Shown here one piece after another: positions 1-8,135 of a stretch of 64,000 bases of DNA. The DNA is taken from positions 5,962 through 69,961 of the forward strand of contig CAJUCO010000009.1 of assembly GCA_910585245.1 (NCBI GenBank), given 5' to 3'. Under the pieces are notes generated by a model, which was given only the letters and a program-made list of their open reading frames with translations, made no database searches and was not told the origin of the DNA. Source of the DNA: an uncultured Oscillibacter sp. (GTDB lineage: Bacteria > Bacillota > Clostridia > Oscillospirales > Oscillospiraceae). The position numbers were made by a program, and so were the translations under genes. Within the stretch, counting starts at the first letter, position 1, and every line of letters begins with the position of its first letter.

Positions 1-1
1 G

Positions 2-856
2 GAGTACACCAAGCCGAAAAATGTGGGACTGATGTTCTTCAGCCTGGAGCCGGATCGTTTCTTCCCCTATGCTCAGATTGATGTGGTCCAGTTCCCGGAG
101 GACCTGGGCGGGGATCAGATCATCGAAAAGACATTCAAGGGGCCGCTTCACCAGCAGCTGCGGGAGGCGCTTCAATATATCCGGAACAGCGTAATCCAGG
201 AGCAGGTGATCAAATTCCCGGACAGGGCGGAGGCGGAACGCTTCTTTAATTATCCCTACGCCGCCATTGAGGAGAGCCTCTGCAATGCGGTGTATCATAA
301 GGGCTACGATGTGCGGGAGCCCATAGAGGTTCGTATCCTCCCCGACCGCATTGAAATCGTCAGCCATCCGGGGGCAGACCGGTCCATCTCCGAGGAGGGC
401 CTGCGGACTTATCGGGTATTCAACCGGCGATACCGCAACCGCCGTATCGGGGATTTTCTGAAAGAAATGCATCTGACCGAGGGGCGGAACACAGGATTCC
501 GGAAAATCCTCAATGCGCTGGAGCGCAACGGCTCTCCTGCTCCTATTTTTGAAACCGACCCTGAGCGTCTATCCTTCTGTACGACGATTTTTATCCACCC
601 TCAATTTTTGCCCCAAAGTGGGACCAAAGATGGGACCAAAAGTGGGACCAAAAAAGCTGTGCCGAACTGCCGCGGTGAGCGAGTGCAGCTGATTCTCTCT
701 GCGATTCAAGAAAATCCCCAGGTAACAGTGCGCACATTAGTTGAGAATTTCAGTATTTCTAAAAATACGATTTTACGAATTTTAAAAGAGCTGCAAGAGA
801 ATGGAACCATCAAGCGGGAGGGTTCCAGTCGGAAGGGCCGCTGGGTCGTGTTGTAG
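2..856 (+). CDS. AlbA_2/RecG-like ATP-binding transcriptional regulator, C-terminal part (5' end outside window)
   Basis: The frame is open from base 2, so the gene begins left of the window. The first visible residues (EYTKPKNVGLMFFS) and the following FFPYAQIDVVQF segment are typical of the linker after an AlbA_2 (Schlafen-like) domain. Next comes a GHKL-like ATP-binding domain with AIEESLCNAVYHKGY (N-box-like) and EGRNTGFRKIL near the end. After a short GTK-rich linker (PQSGTKDGTKSGTKK) the protein ends in a winged-helix segment of about 65 residues with a clear helix-turn-helix (TLVENFSISKNTILRIL). Such proteins are common on mobile elements and are presumed DNA-binding regulators; the target is unknown. 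It lies just inside the putative att site at 1001-1038, so it is probably cargo of an element extending to the left. Confidence 0.8.
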   Translation, partial: EYTKPKNVGLMFFSLEPDRFFPYAQIDVVQFPEDLGGDQIIEKTFKGPLHQQLREALQYIRNSVIQEQVIKFPDRAEAERFFNYPYAAIEESLCNAVYHKGYDVREPIEVRILPDRIEIVSHPGADRSISEEGLRTYRVFNRRYRNRRIGDFLKEMHLTEGRNTGFRKILNALERNGSPAPIFETDPERLSFCTTIFIHPQFLPQSGTKDGTKSGTKKAVPNCRGERVQLILSAIQENPQVTVRTLVENFSISKNTILRILKELQENGTIKREGSSRKGRWVVL

Positions 857-1000
857 TTTGACCACACGAACAGCCACAGACACTGCCGGAAACAGTGGAG
901 AGCCCGCCTTTAGAAAGTGTCGAAAAATAACCATTCTGGAACGGAAATAAACAGAAACAGTCAAAGATTATTACAAAAAATCGCATTTTTGGGTTGACGT

Positions 1001-1038
1001 GCAGGGGGTCACAGGTTCGAGTCCTGTATCGTCCACCA
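1001..1038 (+). other. 3' fragment of a tRNA (tRNA-Val-like); probable attachment site of an integrated element
   Basis: These 38 nt contain the 3' anticodon-stem strand, variable loop, a complete T arm (ACAGG stem, TTCGAGT loop, CCTGT stem), the 3' acceptor strand and ACCA, and are followed directly by a terminator. No 5' half exists: the preceding bases cannot form D or anticodon arms. The sequence resembles the 3' half of clostridial tRNA-Val(UAC), from memory. A lone tRNA 3' end beside mobile-element-type genes is the usual signature of the att repeat left at the distal end of an element integrated in a tRNA gene. The intact tRNA and integrase would then lie left of the window. Confidence 0.7.
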
Positions 1039-1043
1039 AAAGA

Positions 1044-1076
1044 AACCCTGGAGCTTCTATAGCTCTGGGGTTTTTT
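1044..1076 (+). terminator. Rho-independent terminator after the tRNA fragment
   Basis: An imperfect stem (AACCCTGGAGC against GCTCTGGGGTT) is followed by six T. It probably belonged to the original tRNA gene and was carried with the att sequence. Confidence 0.65.
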
Positions 1077-1107
1077 ATGTTCTTTTGAAGGTGGGTTCCT
1101 TTTTGGC

Positions 1108-1136
1108 TTGACGTTCGTTTGAAAACATGGTATACT
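1108..1136 (+). promoter_or_regulatory. Sigma-A promoter for the ABC-F gene
   Basis: TTGACG (1108-1113), a 17-bp spacer, then TATACT (1131-1136). It is the only good promoter in front of the ABC-F gene and places the transcript start near 1143, giving a leader of about 245 nt. Confidence 0.75.
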
Positions 1137-1142
1137 CCCTGT

Positions 1143-1389
1143 GAATAAATCGGAAGGGGTGGAAAAGTGAGAATGACTTCCTGCTAAACGCCAATTGACA
1201 TTGGTTTCCGGCGCCGCTTGGCGGGGCCGGGGCGGCGTTGCGCCGTCAAGCGGGAAGGTATTGCTCACCTCCAGCCCTTTTGTCATACGCCGGTAGGCCG
1301 CCCGTTTTCGGGGCGGTTTGTGCTGCAGTGTGAAGGGCCGTGGGGGCTTTCCCGCGGCTCTCATTTTTTGCAGCAAGGAGATGACGCGT
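1143..1389 (+). promoter_or_regulatory. Attenuator-type leader of the ABC-F gene with mini-ORF
   Basis: A six-codon mini-ORF (GTG AGA ATG ACT TCC TGC TAA, 1167-1187) follows a purine-rich GGAAGGGGTGG. Several hairpins come next: CCAAT/ATTGG at 1191-1204, a CCGCTTG/CAAGCGG pair enclosing a GC-rich region, and GCCGCCC/GGGGCGG near 1298-1318. The last is a terminator-like hairpin (11-bp stem with two G-U pairs, 1334-1360) followed by CATTTTTT. It ends only 6 nt before the AAGGAG of the ABC-F gene. This is the layout of ribosome-mediated attenuators in front of antibiotic-inducible ABC-F genes; regulation here is inferred, not shown. Confidence 0.6.
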
Positions 1390-2850
1390 ATGTCTATGAT
1401 ACAGGCAGAGAACCTGACCTTTTCCTACCCTGGCAGCCCGGATCTTGTATTCCGGGACGCCGCCTTTCAGATCGATTCGAATTGGAGGCTGGGTCTCATT
1501 GGCCGGAACGGCAGGGGAAAGACCACCCTGTTACGGTTGCTCATGGGGGAGTATCCCTGTGAGGGGCGGCTGGTCTCCCCGGCGTCCTTCGATTATTTTC
1601 CGCGTCCCGTCCTGTGGCCGGAACGGTTGACGGCGGAGGTGCTGGAGGACCTTTGCCCCGAGGCGGAGAGTTGGCGCTTTCCCAGAGAGCTATCCTTTCT
1701 GGGTATGGAGGAGGAGGCGCTGTGGCGGCCTTTCTCCACCCTCTCGGGCGGGGAGCAAACCAAGGTGCTTCTGGCGGCGTTGTTCCTTCGGGAGGGGCGC
1801 TTTCCCCTGATTGACGAGCCCACCAATCACTTGGACACCCAGGGCCGGGAGCTGGTTTCGGCCTACCTCCGGCGGCAGAGGGGCTTTATTCTGGTATCCC
1901 ATGACCGCCGCTTCCTGGACGGCTGCGTGGACCACATCCTGGCCCTGAACCGGACGGATATCCAGGTCCAGGCGGGAAATTACAGCTCCTGGAAGGAGAA
2001 TTTTGACCGGGTGCAACAGTTCGAGGAGGCCAAGGACAGCCGGCTCCGGAAGGACGTCCGGCGGTTGCGGCAGGCGGCCCAGCGGACCTCCGTCTGGTCC
2101 AACCGGGTGGAGGCGTCCAAAATCGGGGCGGCGGACAAGGGCTATGTGGGCCACAAGTCCGCCAAAATGATGAAGCGGGCCAAGTCCCTGGAAGCCCGGC
2201 AGGAGAAGGCCCTGGAGGAAAAGCAGGGACTTCTCCAAAACCGGGAGAGTGTGGAGGCCCTGAAGCTCTCCCCCCTTGTCCACCACAAGAAGCGTCTGGC
2301 TTGGGGGACGGAGCTGACGCTGTGGTATGGGGAGCGAAAGGTTTGCGGCCCGCTGGACTTCACGCTGGAGCAGGGGGAGCGGGTGGCCCTGGAGGGCCGG
2401 AACGGCAGCGGGAAAAGCAGCCTTTTGAAACTGCTTTTGGGAGAGGACATCCGCTTTGAGGGGACACTGGCTCTGGTCCAGGGGCTGAAAATCTCCTATG
2501 TGCCCCAGGACCCCTCCTTCCTCCGGGGACCCCTGGGAGACTTCATCCTGAAGCGGGGAGTGGATGAGAGTCTCTTCAAGGCCATCTTGCGGAAGCTGGG
2601 CTTTTCCAGAGAGCAGTTCGACCGGAATCTGGAGGACTACTCCGGAGGGCAGAAAAAGAAGACCCTTATCGCGGCCAGCCTCTGTGAAAAGGCGCATCTC
2701 TATGTGTGGGACGAGCCGTTGAACTTCCTGGATATTGACTCCCGGCTTCAGATTGAGGAGCTGCTGGGGAGTTTTTCCCCCACCATGGCGTTTGTGGAGC
2801 ACGACCGGGCCTTTCAGGAGGCCGTGGCGACGAAGGCGCTGCCGCTGTAG
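1390..2850 (+). CDS. ABC-F ribosomal protection protein, Lsa-like
   Basis: This 486-residue protein has two ABC ATPase domains and no membrane segment, as in the ABC-F family that acts on the ribosome. Domain 1 has Walker A GRNGRGKTT (about residue 38), signature LSGGEQ and Walker B LIDEPTNHLD. The linker contains KIGAADKGYVGHKSAKMMKR, the conserved interdomain region of Lsa/Vga proteins. Domain 2 has Walker A GRNGSGKSS, signature YSGGQKKK and the Lsa-type Walker B WDEPLNFLD. Start ATG 1390 is chosen because AAGGAG at 1375-1380 lies 9 nt upstream; the ATG at 1381 abuts the Shine-Dalgarno site. Lsa proteins protect against lincosamides, streptogramin A and pleuromutilins; the drug range here is inference. 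The upstream attenuator supports inducible expression. Confidence 0.88.
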   Translation: MSMIQAENLTFSYPGSPDLVFRDAAFQIDSNWRLGLIGRNGRGKTTLLRLLMGEYPCEGRLVSPASFDYFPRPVLWPERLTAEVLEDLCPEAESWRFPRELSFLGMEEEALWRPFSTLSGGEQTKVLLAALFLREGRFPLIDEPTNHLDTQGRELVSAYLRRQRGFILVSHDRRFLDGCVDHILALNRTDIQVQAGNYSSWKENFDRVQQFEEAKDSRLRKDVRRLRQAAQRTSVWSNRVEASKIGAADKGYVGHKSAKMMKRAKSLEARQEKALEEKQGLLQNRESVEALKLSPLVHHKKRLAWGTELTLWYGERKVCGPLDFTLEQGERVALEGRNGSGKSSLLKLLLGEDIRFEGTLALVQGLKISYVPQDPSFLRGPLGDFILKRGVDESLFKAILRKLGFSREQFDRNLEDYSGGQKKKTLIAASLCEKAHLYVWDEPLNFLDIDSRLQIEELLGSFSPTMAFVEHDRAFQEAVATKALPL

Positions 2851-2872
2851 AGGAGGATTGAAAGATGGAAAG

Positions 2873-2917
2873 GGACCCTGGAAGCCCTCTCGCCGGAGGC
2901 TCTTCCAGGGTCCTTTT
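2873..2917 (+). terminator. Terminator between convergent genes
   Basis: GGACCCTGGAAG pairs with CTTCCAGGGTCC around a 17-nt loop and is followed by TTTTC. It ends the ABC-F transcript and touches the stop codon of the opposing gene. Confidence 0.8.
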
Positions 2918-3189
2918 CAAATCAGCGCCACAATCAGCCACAAAAGACTGACGGCGGCCGCGCCCGTGAGGGTATAGATTGCCGGACTCAGATCCCTCCA
3001 GGCGCGGCTGAATTTCCCGTGATTTCCCCCGGCGTAGTTTCGGGCCACCCGGCGGGCCTCCTCCACAAGCTCCCGGGAGGTGACACCCTCTCTGGCCGCG
3101 TCGTTGCGCAGGATGAAGATCGCCTGTTCGAAAAACCGCTGGTCCGGGGAGTCCACCACGACCACTCTTCTGGAAATGCCTTTTACCAT
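2917..3189 (-). CDS. Small conserved membrane-anchored protein of unknown function
   Basis: A 90-residue protein. The basic N-terminus (MVKGISRRVVVV) is followed by a soluble region rich in charged helix formers (residues 15-60: PDQRFFEQAIFILRND and EGVTSRELVEEARR), and the C-terminal 20 residues form one hydrophobic helix (GAAAVSLLWLIVALI). It therefore looks like a tail-anchored cytoplasmic protein. Similar short ORFs occur in Oscillospiraceae genomes, from memory, but no function is known to me. A GGAGG lies about 12 nt upstream of the ATG. Confidence 0.65.
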   Translation of the reverse strand: MVKGISRRVVVVDSPDQRFFEQAIFILRNDAAREGVTSRELVEEARRVARNYAGGNHGKFSRAWRDLSPAIYTLTGAAAVSLLWLIVALI

Positions 3190-3293
3190 ATTGTGTAGAT
3201 GCCTCCTGCAAGTTGATGGTTCCAGTTTTCCAATCGTGGGGGAAATTTATACCTGCAAGGAAAAAAGAGGCGAGGCGGAATTCTACATCGCCT

Positions 3294-3455
3294 CAGCTTG
3301 TCAAAAAGGTACCGTCTAAAATGGAGCGGAAAGGAAAAGAGCTACGAGAGAAACCCATCAGGGGTTTCTCTCGTTTTGAATCAAAAGGTTTTCAGACCTT
3401 TGGAAAGGTCTGGAAACCTTGCTCGGGCTGGCGAAAATCCTTTTTCGACAGCCAG
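3294..3455. repeat. Intergenic repeat family, copy A
   Basis: Ends are imperfect inverted repeats (CAGCTTGTCAAAAAGGTA against CTTTTTCGACAGCC). Inside are two hairpins: GAGAGAAACC/GGTTTCTCTC at about 3347-3374, followed by GTTTTG, and TTTTCAGACC/GGTCTGGAAA at about 3391-3416. It is nearly identical to copy B (28401-28563) and related to copies C (30963-31124) and D (35119-35270). It fills most of the 298-bp gap between the small membrane protein and argF. A short GAGGCGAGGCGGAATTC motif flanks it on both sides (about 3267 and 3456). Confidence 0.75.
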
Positions 3456-3487
3456 AGGCGAGGCGGAATTCCACCTCGACTCTGGGG

Positions 3488-4465
3488 TTATTTCATCAGC
3501 TCGTACAAAACCGCCTTGATGGTGTGCATCCGGTTCTCCGCCTCGTCGAAGACGATGGACTGGGGGGACTCGAAGACCTCGTCCGTCACTTCCATGGCCT
3601 CCCGGCCAAAGCGCTGGCCCATCTCTTTGCCTATCTCGGTTTTGTGGTCGTGGTAGGCGGGGAGGCAGTGCATAAAGCGGCACTGAGGGCCCGCCGCTTC
3701 CATCAGAGCCTTGGTGATCTGATAGGGACCCAGGGCGGCGATGCGCTCTTCCCAGACCTCCACAGGCTCGCCCATGGAAACCCAGACGTCGGTGTAGAGT
3801 ACGTCCGCGTTCTTTACCGCCTCCAAGGGGGCCTCAATCAATTCTATAACCGCGCCGGTCTCCTTGGCGATGGCCCGGCAGGTCTCCACCAGAGCCGGGG
3901 CCGGCATATAGTTCTTCGGGGCGCAGGCCACAAAGTGCATCCCCATTTTGGCGCAGCCCACCATGAGGGAGTTCCCCATGTTGAACCGGGCGTCCCCCAG
4001 GTAGACCAGCTTCACGCCCTGGAGCCTCCCGAAGTGCTCCCGGATGGTGAGGAAGTCCGCCAGAATCTGGGTGGGATGAAATTCGTCGGTGAGGCCGTTG
4101 AACACCGGCACCCCGGCGTTCTCCGCCAGCTCCTCCACAATGGACTGGCCGAAGCCCCGGTACTCAATACCGTCGTACATCCGGCCCAGGACCCGGGCAG
4201 TGTCGGCGATGGACTCCTTTACGCCAATCTGGGACCCGGTGGGACCCAGGTAGGTGCTGCCCATACCCAAATCCTGGGCGGCTACCTCGAAGGCGCAGCG
4301 GGTTCGGGTGGAGGTCTTCTCAAAGATCAAAGCTACGTTCTTTCCCTCCAGATACCGATGGGGGACCCCGGCCTTCTTCTTGGCTTTCAGGTCCGCCGCC
4401 GTGTCCAGGAAGGCTTCGATCTCCGCCGGGGTGAAGTCCAGCAGCTTTAAAAAGTGCTTTTCCAT
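3488..4465 (-). CDS. argF: Ornithine carbamoyltransferase
   Basis: A 325-residue cytoplasmic enzyme that makes citrulline from ornithine and carbamoyl phosphate. The carbamoyl-phosphate motif STRTR (about residue 51), HPTQ (about 130) and the ornithine-loop HCLPA (about 265) are all present, and the length is normal. It is the last gene of the minus-strand arginine operon, 17 nt after argD, with GAGAGGA upstream of its ATG. The intergenic repeat at 3294-3455 lies immediately downstream. Confidence 0.97.
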   Translation of the reverse strand: MEKHFLKLLDFTPAEIEAFLDTAADLKAKKKAGVPHRYLEGKNVALIFEKTSTRTRCAFEVAAQDLGMGSTYLGPTGSQIGVKESIADTARVLGRMYDGIEYRGFGQSIVEELAENAGVPVFNGLTDEFHPTQILADFLTIREHFGRLQGVKLVYLGDARFNMGNSLMVGCAKMGMHFVACAPKNYMPAPALVETCRAIAKETGAVIELIEAPLEAVKNADVLYTDVWVSMGEPVEVWEERIAALGPYQITKALMEAAGPQCRFMHCLPAYHDHKTEIGKEMGQRFGREAMEVTDEVFESPQSIVFDEAENRMHTIKAVLYELMK

Positions 4466-4482
4466 AGCGTCCTCTCTTTCTC

Positions 4483-5661
4483 TCAGCCCAGGGTCCGCTT
4501 CATGATTTCAAGACCCTTGTCCATCTCGTCTTTTGTGATAACCAGAGGCGGCAGCAGCCGCATCCCAGGTCCGGCGGTGAGGACCAAAAGGCCGTTTTCA
4601 ATGAGCTTGCCGGCAATTTCTTTGTTGGTCCAGCCGGTGTTGACTTCCACGCCGATCATGAGGCCCAGGCCGCGGGTTTTACCAAAGCAGGGAAGGCCCA
4701 GGGCTTCGATTCCGTGGCGGAGGTACTCGCCCTTCTCCCGAACCTCCTTTAAAAACGCGTCGCTGAGAATCTCCTGTACCACCAGACCGGCGGCGGCGCA
4801 GACGGGATTTCCGCCAAACGTGGTGGCGTGCATCCCGGGGCCCAGCACGTCCTTGCACTTTTCGTTGGCCAGGATGCCGCTCATGGGAAGGCCCCCGGCG
4901 ATGCCCTTGGCAAAGCTGGCCACGTCAGGCAGGAGGCCGTACTGCTGGAAGGCGAAAAGCGTTCCCGTCCGGCCCACGCCGGTTTGGACCTCGTCCACCA
5001 GAAGCAGCCAGTCCTTTTCGGCACAGAGAGCCTCCACGGCCTTCACGTAGTCCTTCTCCAGGGGGAGAACGCCGCCTTCACCCTGGACCAGTTCCACCAT
5101 GACGGCGCAGACGTCCCCCTGGTCCTGGGCTTTCAAAGCCTCCAGGTCGTTGGCGGGGGTGTAACGAAACCCCTCGGTGAAGGGGAAGAAGTAGTTGTGG
5201 AATACGTCTTGTCCCGTGGCCTTCAAAGTGGTGATCGTCCGCCCGTGGAAGGAATTTTTCAGGGTGACAATGACATTCCGGCCCTGGCCATATTTGTCAA
5301 AGCTGTATTTCCTCGCCAGTTTGATCATGCCCTCGTTGGCCTCGCCGCCGCCATTGGCGAAGAAGACGGCGCTTTCGCCGGTGCGCTGGCAGAGAATTTC
5401 CGCCAGCTGGGCCGGGGGTTCGGTGTAAAAGAGGTTGGAGGTGTGGCAGAGTTTTTTCGCCTGGGTGGACACGGCCTCCGCCCAGGGCTCGTTGCCATAG
5501 CCCAGGGCGGCCACGCCAATGCCGCTGGTGAAGTCGACATACTCCCGGCCCTCAGGGTCGTAGAGAGTCGCGCCCCTCCCGTGGTCCAGGGCCACGGGGA
5601 AGCGGCCATAGGTGTTCATAATATGTTGATGGGTCAAGCCCTTGATGGCCTCGGAAGTCAT
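4483..5661 (-). CDS. argD: Acetylornithine aminotransferase
   Basis: A 392-residue class III PLP-dependent aminotransferase. The cofactor region LLLVDEVQTGVGRTG is at about 220-235 and the Schiff-base lysine is in SFAKGIAGG (about 250). It converts N-acetylglutamate semialdehyde to N-acetylornithine. The start ATG overlaps the argB stop by 4 bp (ATGA), with GGAGGAG inside the end of argB, so the pair is translationally coupled. Confidence 0.96.
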   Translation of the reverse strand: MTSEAIKGLTHQHIMNTYGRFPVALDHGRGATLYDPEGREYVDFTSGIGVAALGYGNEPWAEAVSTQAKKLCHTSNLFYTEPPAQLAEILCQRTGESAVFFANGGGEANEGMIKLARKYSFDKYGQGRNVIVTLKNSFHGRTITTLKATGQDVFHNYFFPFTEGFRYTPANDLEALKAQDQGDVCAVMVELVQGEGGVLPLEKDYVKAVEALCAEKDWLLLVDEVQTGVGRTGTLFAFQQYGLLPDVASFAKGIAGGLPMSGILANEKCKDVLGPGMHATTFGGNPVCAAAGLVVQEILSDAFLKEVREKGEYLRHGIEALGLPCFGKTRGLGLMIGVEVNTGWTNKEIAGKLIENGLLVLTAGPGMRLLPPLVITKDEMDKGLEIMKRTLG

Positions 5662-6524
5662 AGGGTCTCCTCCTTTTTCATCATGGTGCCGATGCCCTCG
5701 TCAGAGAGCAGCTCAATCAAAATCGAGTGGGGGATGCGCCCGTCCAGAATGTGCACCCGCTCCACGCCGCCGTGGATGGCGTCTACGCAGCACTGCATCT
5801 TGGGAATCATGCCGCCGGAAATGACGCCCTGCTCCACCAGGGCCGGGACCTCCCGGGTGCGGACCACGTGGATGAGGGTGCTTTCGTCCTTGGGGTCCCG
5901 GAGAAGGCCCCGGACGTCGGTGAGCAAAATGAGCTTTTCCGCCCCCAGGGCTTCCGCCAGCTTAGCAGCCGCCGTGTCGGCGTTGATGTTGTAGGCCGTG
6001 TCCGCGTCCACCCCCTGGGCCACAGTGGAGACAATGGGAATATACCCGTGCTCCAGGGCGTTTTTCACCGGCTCGGGGTTTACGCCGGTGATGCGCCCTA
6101 CCAGACCGTATTTTTCATCCATCTGCTCCGCCTGGAACAGCTGGTCGTCCATGCCGCAAAGGCCCACGGCCCGCCCCCCTAGGCGGCCCAGCTGGGACAC
6201 CAGGTCCTTGTTCACCTTGCCGCAGAGGACGGCCTGGACAATATCCATGGTAGTGACGTCGGTATACCGGAGGCCGTCCACAAACTTTGACTCGTGGCCA
6301 ATCATTTTCAGCATGGCGGAAATCTCCGGCCCGCCGCCGTGAACGGCCACCACCCGAATGCCCACCAGATTCAAGAGGATGACGTCGCTCATCACCGCCC
6401 GGCGGAGCTCGTCGGAGATCATGGCGTTGCCGCCGTATTTGACCACAATGGTCTTGCCGGTAAACTTTTGTATGTAAGGCAGGGCCTCAATCAGGGTTTG
6501 GGCCTGCTGTTCATGTGATGACAT
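5658..6524 (-). CDS. argB: Acetylglutamate kinase
   Basis: An amino acid kinase fold protein of 288 residues that phosphorylates N-acetylglutamate. Nucleotide and substrate motifs are visible: VVKYGGNAM near the N-terminus, VHGGGPEI and NINADTAAAKLAEAL. The start is uncertain: GTG 6533 overlaps the previous ORF by 4 bp and adds MIH, while ATG 6524 gives MSSHEQQ. Both lack a strong Shine-Dalgarno site, so coupling with the upstream ORF is likely. Feedback control by arginine cannot be judged from the sequence. Confidence 0.96.
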   Translation of the reverse strand: MSSHEQQAQTLIEALPYIQKFTGKTIVVKYGGNAMISDELRRAVMSDVILLNLVGIRVVAVHGGGPEISAMLKMIGHESKFVDGLRYTDVTTMDIVQAVLCGKVNKDLVSQLGRLGGRAVGLCGMDDQLFQAEQMDEKYGLVGRITGVNPEPVKNALEHGYIPIVSTVAQGVDADTAYNINADTAAAKLAEALGAEKLILLTDVRGLLRDPKDESTLIHVVRTREVPALVEQGVISGGMIPKMQCCVDAIHGGVERVHILDGRIPHSILIELLSDEGIGTMMKKEETL

Positions 6525-6529
6525 ATGAA

Positions 6530-6877
6530 TCACGTCTTTTCTTCAATTTGAGCGCCTGGGGAATCGCCGCCCTTATTCCACCCGGGGAACAGGGCGGCGG
6601 CTGTGCCCGCAAAAGTCCCGCCGGAAAGAACGAGAAACCGGACTCCGTCATCCCGCCAGGAGGCGTCGAAAAAGTCCACGGACCAGGTGTGGTCGCCAGG
6701 GAAAATAAGGACCCCGCTTAGGCGCAAGAGGCCATAGACGGTTCCAACCCCCAGGGTGGCCAAGATAAGATATACCGGGATGTTCAGCCGCCTGTTCAGG
6801 CACCACACAGAAATACGAAAGGCCAAAATGCCCGGAAGCACGGCAACAAAAAGCAGGAAACCTATCATCAAAATCAC
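6530..6877 (-). CDS. Small membrane protein of unknown function inside the arg operon
   Basis: A 115-residue protein with a hydrophobic N-terminal helix (residues 1-22), a second helix at about 33-58 and a weaker third at about 82-98. There is no signal peptidase site and I recognise no family. GTG start at 6877 with GGAG 6 nt upstream. It lies 12 nt after argJ and overlaps the alternative argB start by 4 bp (GTGA), so it is cotranscribed and probably coupled with argB. An arginine- or N-acetylated-intermediate-related role is only guilt by association. Confidence 0.7.
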   Translation of the reverse strand: MILMIGFLLFVAVLPGILAFRISVWCLNRRLNIPVYLILATLGVGTVYGLLRLSGVLIFPGDHTWSVDFFDASWRDDGVRFLVLSGGTFAGTAAALFPGWNKGGDSPGAQIEEKT

Positions 6878-6889
6878 GAGGGTCTCCTC

Positions 6890-8116
6890 TTATGTCCGGT
6901 AATCCCCGTTGATTTTAATATAGTCGTAGGTGATGTCGCAGCCCCAACAGGTGCAGGAGGCTTCTCCCTCACCCATGGAAATGTTAATTTCAACATCGTG
7001 CTCCGTCAGGACCTTTTTGGCAAGCTCCTCGTCAAAATCCAAGCCCCGGCCATTGGCGCAGACCTGAATGTCCCCGGCGGCGCTGGCGAAGCGAACCGTC
7101 ACGCGGTCCGGATCAAAGTCCTCCCCGGAATAGCCCATGGCGCAGAGGACCCGGCCCCAGTTGGCGTCCGCGCCGAAGATGGCCGCCTTGGTCAGGGTGG
7201 AGGAGACCACGGATTTGGCGATGGTCTCCGCGCTTTGCTCGGATTTTGCGCCTTTGACGGTGCAGGTGATCAGGTGCCGGGCCCCTTCGCCGTCGGAGGC
7301 CATTTTTTTGGCAAGCTCTGTGCACAGGGCCCGCAGGGCCGCCAGGAAGGCGTTGTAATCCGGGCCCTTGGCCGTAATGGGCTCGTTTCCCGCAAGGCCG
7401 TTGGCCAGGACAAGGCAGGTGTCGTTGGTGGAGGTATCTCCGTCCACGCTGATGCGGTTGAAGCTGACGGCCACCGTTTCCAGCAGGGCTTCTTTGATCA
7501 TCTCCGGGGAAATGGCAATGTCTGTGGTGAGGAAGCAGAGCATGGTGCCCATGTTGGGGTGGATCATGCCGCTGCCCTTGGCGATGCCCCCCAGGCGGAC
7601 GGTCTTGCCCCCCACGGTGGTCTCCACCGCCACCTCTTTTTTCAAGGTGTCGGTGGTCATGATGGCGTGGCCCGCCGCGTCGCTGGCCTCCGCCGAGCGC
7701 TCCAGAGCGGCGCAAAGAGCCGGAACAGCCGCCTCAATGGCCTCTACGTGAATCCGCTGGCCGATAACGCCGGTGGAGCTCACCAGCACGTCCTCCGGCT
7801 TGCAGCCTATGGCTTTTGCGGCGGCGGCGCACATCCGCTCCGCGTTTTCCTCCCCCTGGGGGGCGCAGGCGTTGGCGTTTCCGCTGTTGGCAATGACGGC
7901 CCGGGCCTTTCCGTCCGCCAGGTGCCGGAGATCCACATGGATGGGGGCGGCCTTGACCACGTTCTTCGTAAACACCGCCGCCGCAGAGCAATCCACGTCG
8001 GAGACGATCAGGGCCACGTCCTTTTTCCATTCCGCATGGGTCTTGACCCCCGCGTGGACCCCGGCGGCCCGGAACCCCCGGGCGGCGCAGACGCCGCCGT
8101 CAATGAAGTTTAGCAT
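6890..8116 (-). CDS. argJ: Bifunctional ornithine acetyltransferase / N-acetylglutamate synthase
   Basis: A 408-residue ArgJ-family protein. It transfers acetyl groups from N-acetylornithine to glutamate and thereby recycles the acetyl group. The self-cleavage region reads KGSGMIHPNMGTML, with the nucleophilic Thr conserved; the preceding residue is Gly instead of the more usual Ala. SVDGDTSTNDT and the C-terminal EINISMGEG segment are also typical. ATG 8116 is chosen because GCGAGGA lies 6 nt upstream; GTG 8131 is an in-frame alternative. No argA is seen here, consistent with the cyclic acetyl pathway. Confidence 0.95.
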   Translation of the reverse strand: MLNFIDGGVCAARGFRAAGVHAGVKTHAEWKKDVALIVSDVDCSAAAVFTKNVVKAAPIHVDLRHLADGKARAVIANSGNANACAPQGEENAERMCAAAAKAIGCKPEDVLVSSTGVIGQRIHVEAIEAAVPALCAALERSAEASDAAGHAIMTTDTLKKEVAVETTVGGKTVRLGGIAKGSGMIHPNMGTMLCFLTTDIAISPEMIKEALLETVAVSFNRISVDGDTSTNDTCLVLANGLAGNEPITAKGPDYNAFLAALRALCTELAKKMASDGEGARHLITCTVKGAKSEQSAETIAKSVVSSTLTKAAIFGADANWGRVLCAMGYSGEDFDPDRVTVRFASAAGDIQVCANGRGLDFDEELAKKVLTEHDVEINISMGEGEASCTCWGCDITYDYIKINGDYRT

Positions 8117-8135
8117 ATTGTATCCTCGCACTTTC

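Noticed and set aside
1001..1038. A complete tRNA gene
   Set aside because: Only the 3' half is present. The bases before 1001 cannot form D or anticodon arms.
1318..1389. TTG 1318 as start of the ABC-F protein
   Set aside because: The extra residues cover the attenuator hairpin and have no homology to ABC-F N-termini. AAGGAG precedes ATG 1390 at proper spacing.
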